This document shows positions 35,355 through 35,390 of a stretch of DNA of 35,390 bases, in pieces. Within the stretch, counting starts at the first letter, position 1, and each line of letters opens with the position of its first letter. The notes under the pieces are model-generated. The model did no database searches. It saw only the letters and a program-made list of their open reading frames with translations, and was not told the origin of the DNA. The translations under genes were made by a program, and so were the position numbers. Origin of the DNA: Rhodothermales bacterium (lineage in GTDB: Bacteria > Bacteroidota > Rhodothermia > Rhodothermales > Bin80); the NCBI GenBank assembly GCA_022821875.1, contig JAJECV010000140.1, forward strand, positions 1 through 35,390, in the 5' to 3' direction.

Positions 35355-35390
35355 CAAAAACGTCTCTTCTATGGCTATTTTGAGCAGTTT

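Overview
The window looks like a chromosomal segment of a Rhodothermota/Bacteroidota-type aerobe. The main reason is a complete alternative complex III operon (pentaheme ActA, fused Fe-S/molybdopterin-like ActB, NrfD-type ActC and ActF, DUF3341 ActD, monoheme lipoprotein ActE) joined directly to SCO1 and a caa3-type oxidase of the A2 'YSHP' class, the arrangement known from Rhodothermus marinus. A TAnnTTTG-type -7 box before actA, weak Shine-Dalgarno sites and a TonB-dependent receptor with a carboxypeptidase-regulatory-like N-terminal domain fit the same assignment. This is inference from gene content; no taxonomic search was run.

Region 1 (1-13.7 kb) is accessory DNA. It begins with a transposase-like fragment cut by the window edge, then a small hypothetical gene overlapping a broken DUF2335 gene, a secreted hypothetical protein, and two tandem copies of a Doc/Fic-type toxin-antitoxin pair (copy 1 decayed, copy 2 with an intact catalytic motif) separated by an insertion-sequence remnant. 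Next comes a defence block: a protein made of five tandem helix-turn-helix modules (4527-5243), a type III-like restriction-modification system (mod 5453-8018, res 8107-10911), an AAA/STAND-like ATPase (11194-12429) and small unknown ORFs. The mod gene is split by a run of ten C residues at 7157-7166. A tract of 9 or 12 C would fuse both halves into one ~854-residue methyltransferase, so this looks like an on/off (phase-variable) switch, unless it is a homopolymer sequencing error. A second remnant of the same IS type lies at 13.3-13.7 kb.

Region 2 (13.7-29.7 kb) is core-like. A secreted Ig-like/LVIVD-propeller protein (minus strand) is divergent from a MATE transporter. The respiratory operon actABCDEF - small membrane protein - sco1 - coxBACD (17184-29654) follows, all on the plus strand with short gaps or overlaps. 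ACIII oxidises quinol and passes electrons, through its own hemes and the cytochrome c domain fused to CoxB, to the caa3 oxidase; SCO1 would help load CuA.

Region 3 (29.7-35.4 kb) holds two tandem paralogous periplasmic-binding-protein-like lipoproteins without an adjacent ABC permease, then, convergent with them across a 13-bp perfect hairpin, a ZnuD-like TonB-dependent receptor whose loops carry long His/Asp/Glu repeats encoded by 9-bp and 27-bp tandem repeats. The last 0.45 kb has only weak signals.

The best candidate for something new is the 4.5-13.1 kb block: a potentially phase-switched type III R-M system flanked by a five-HTH protein and an ATPase.
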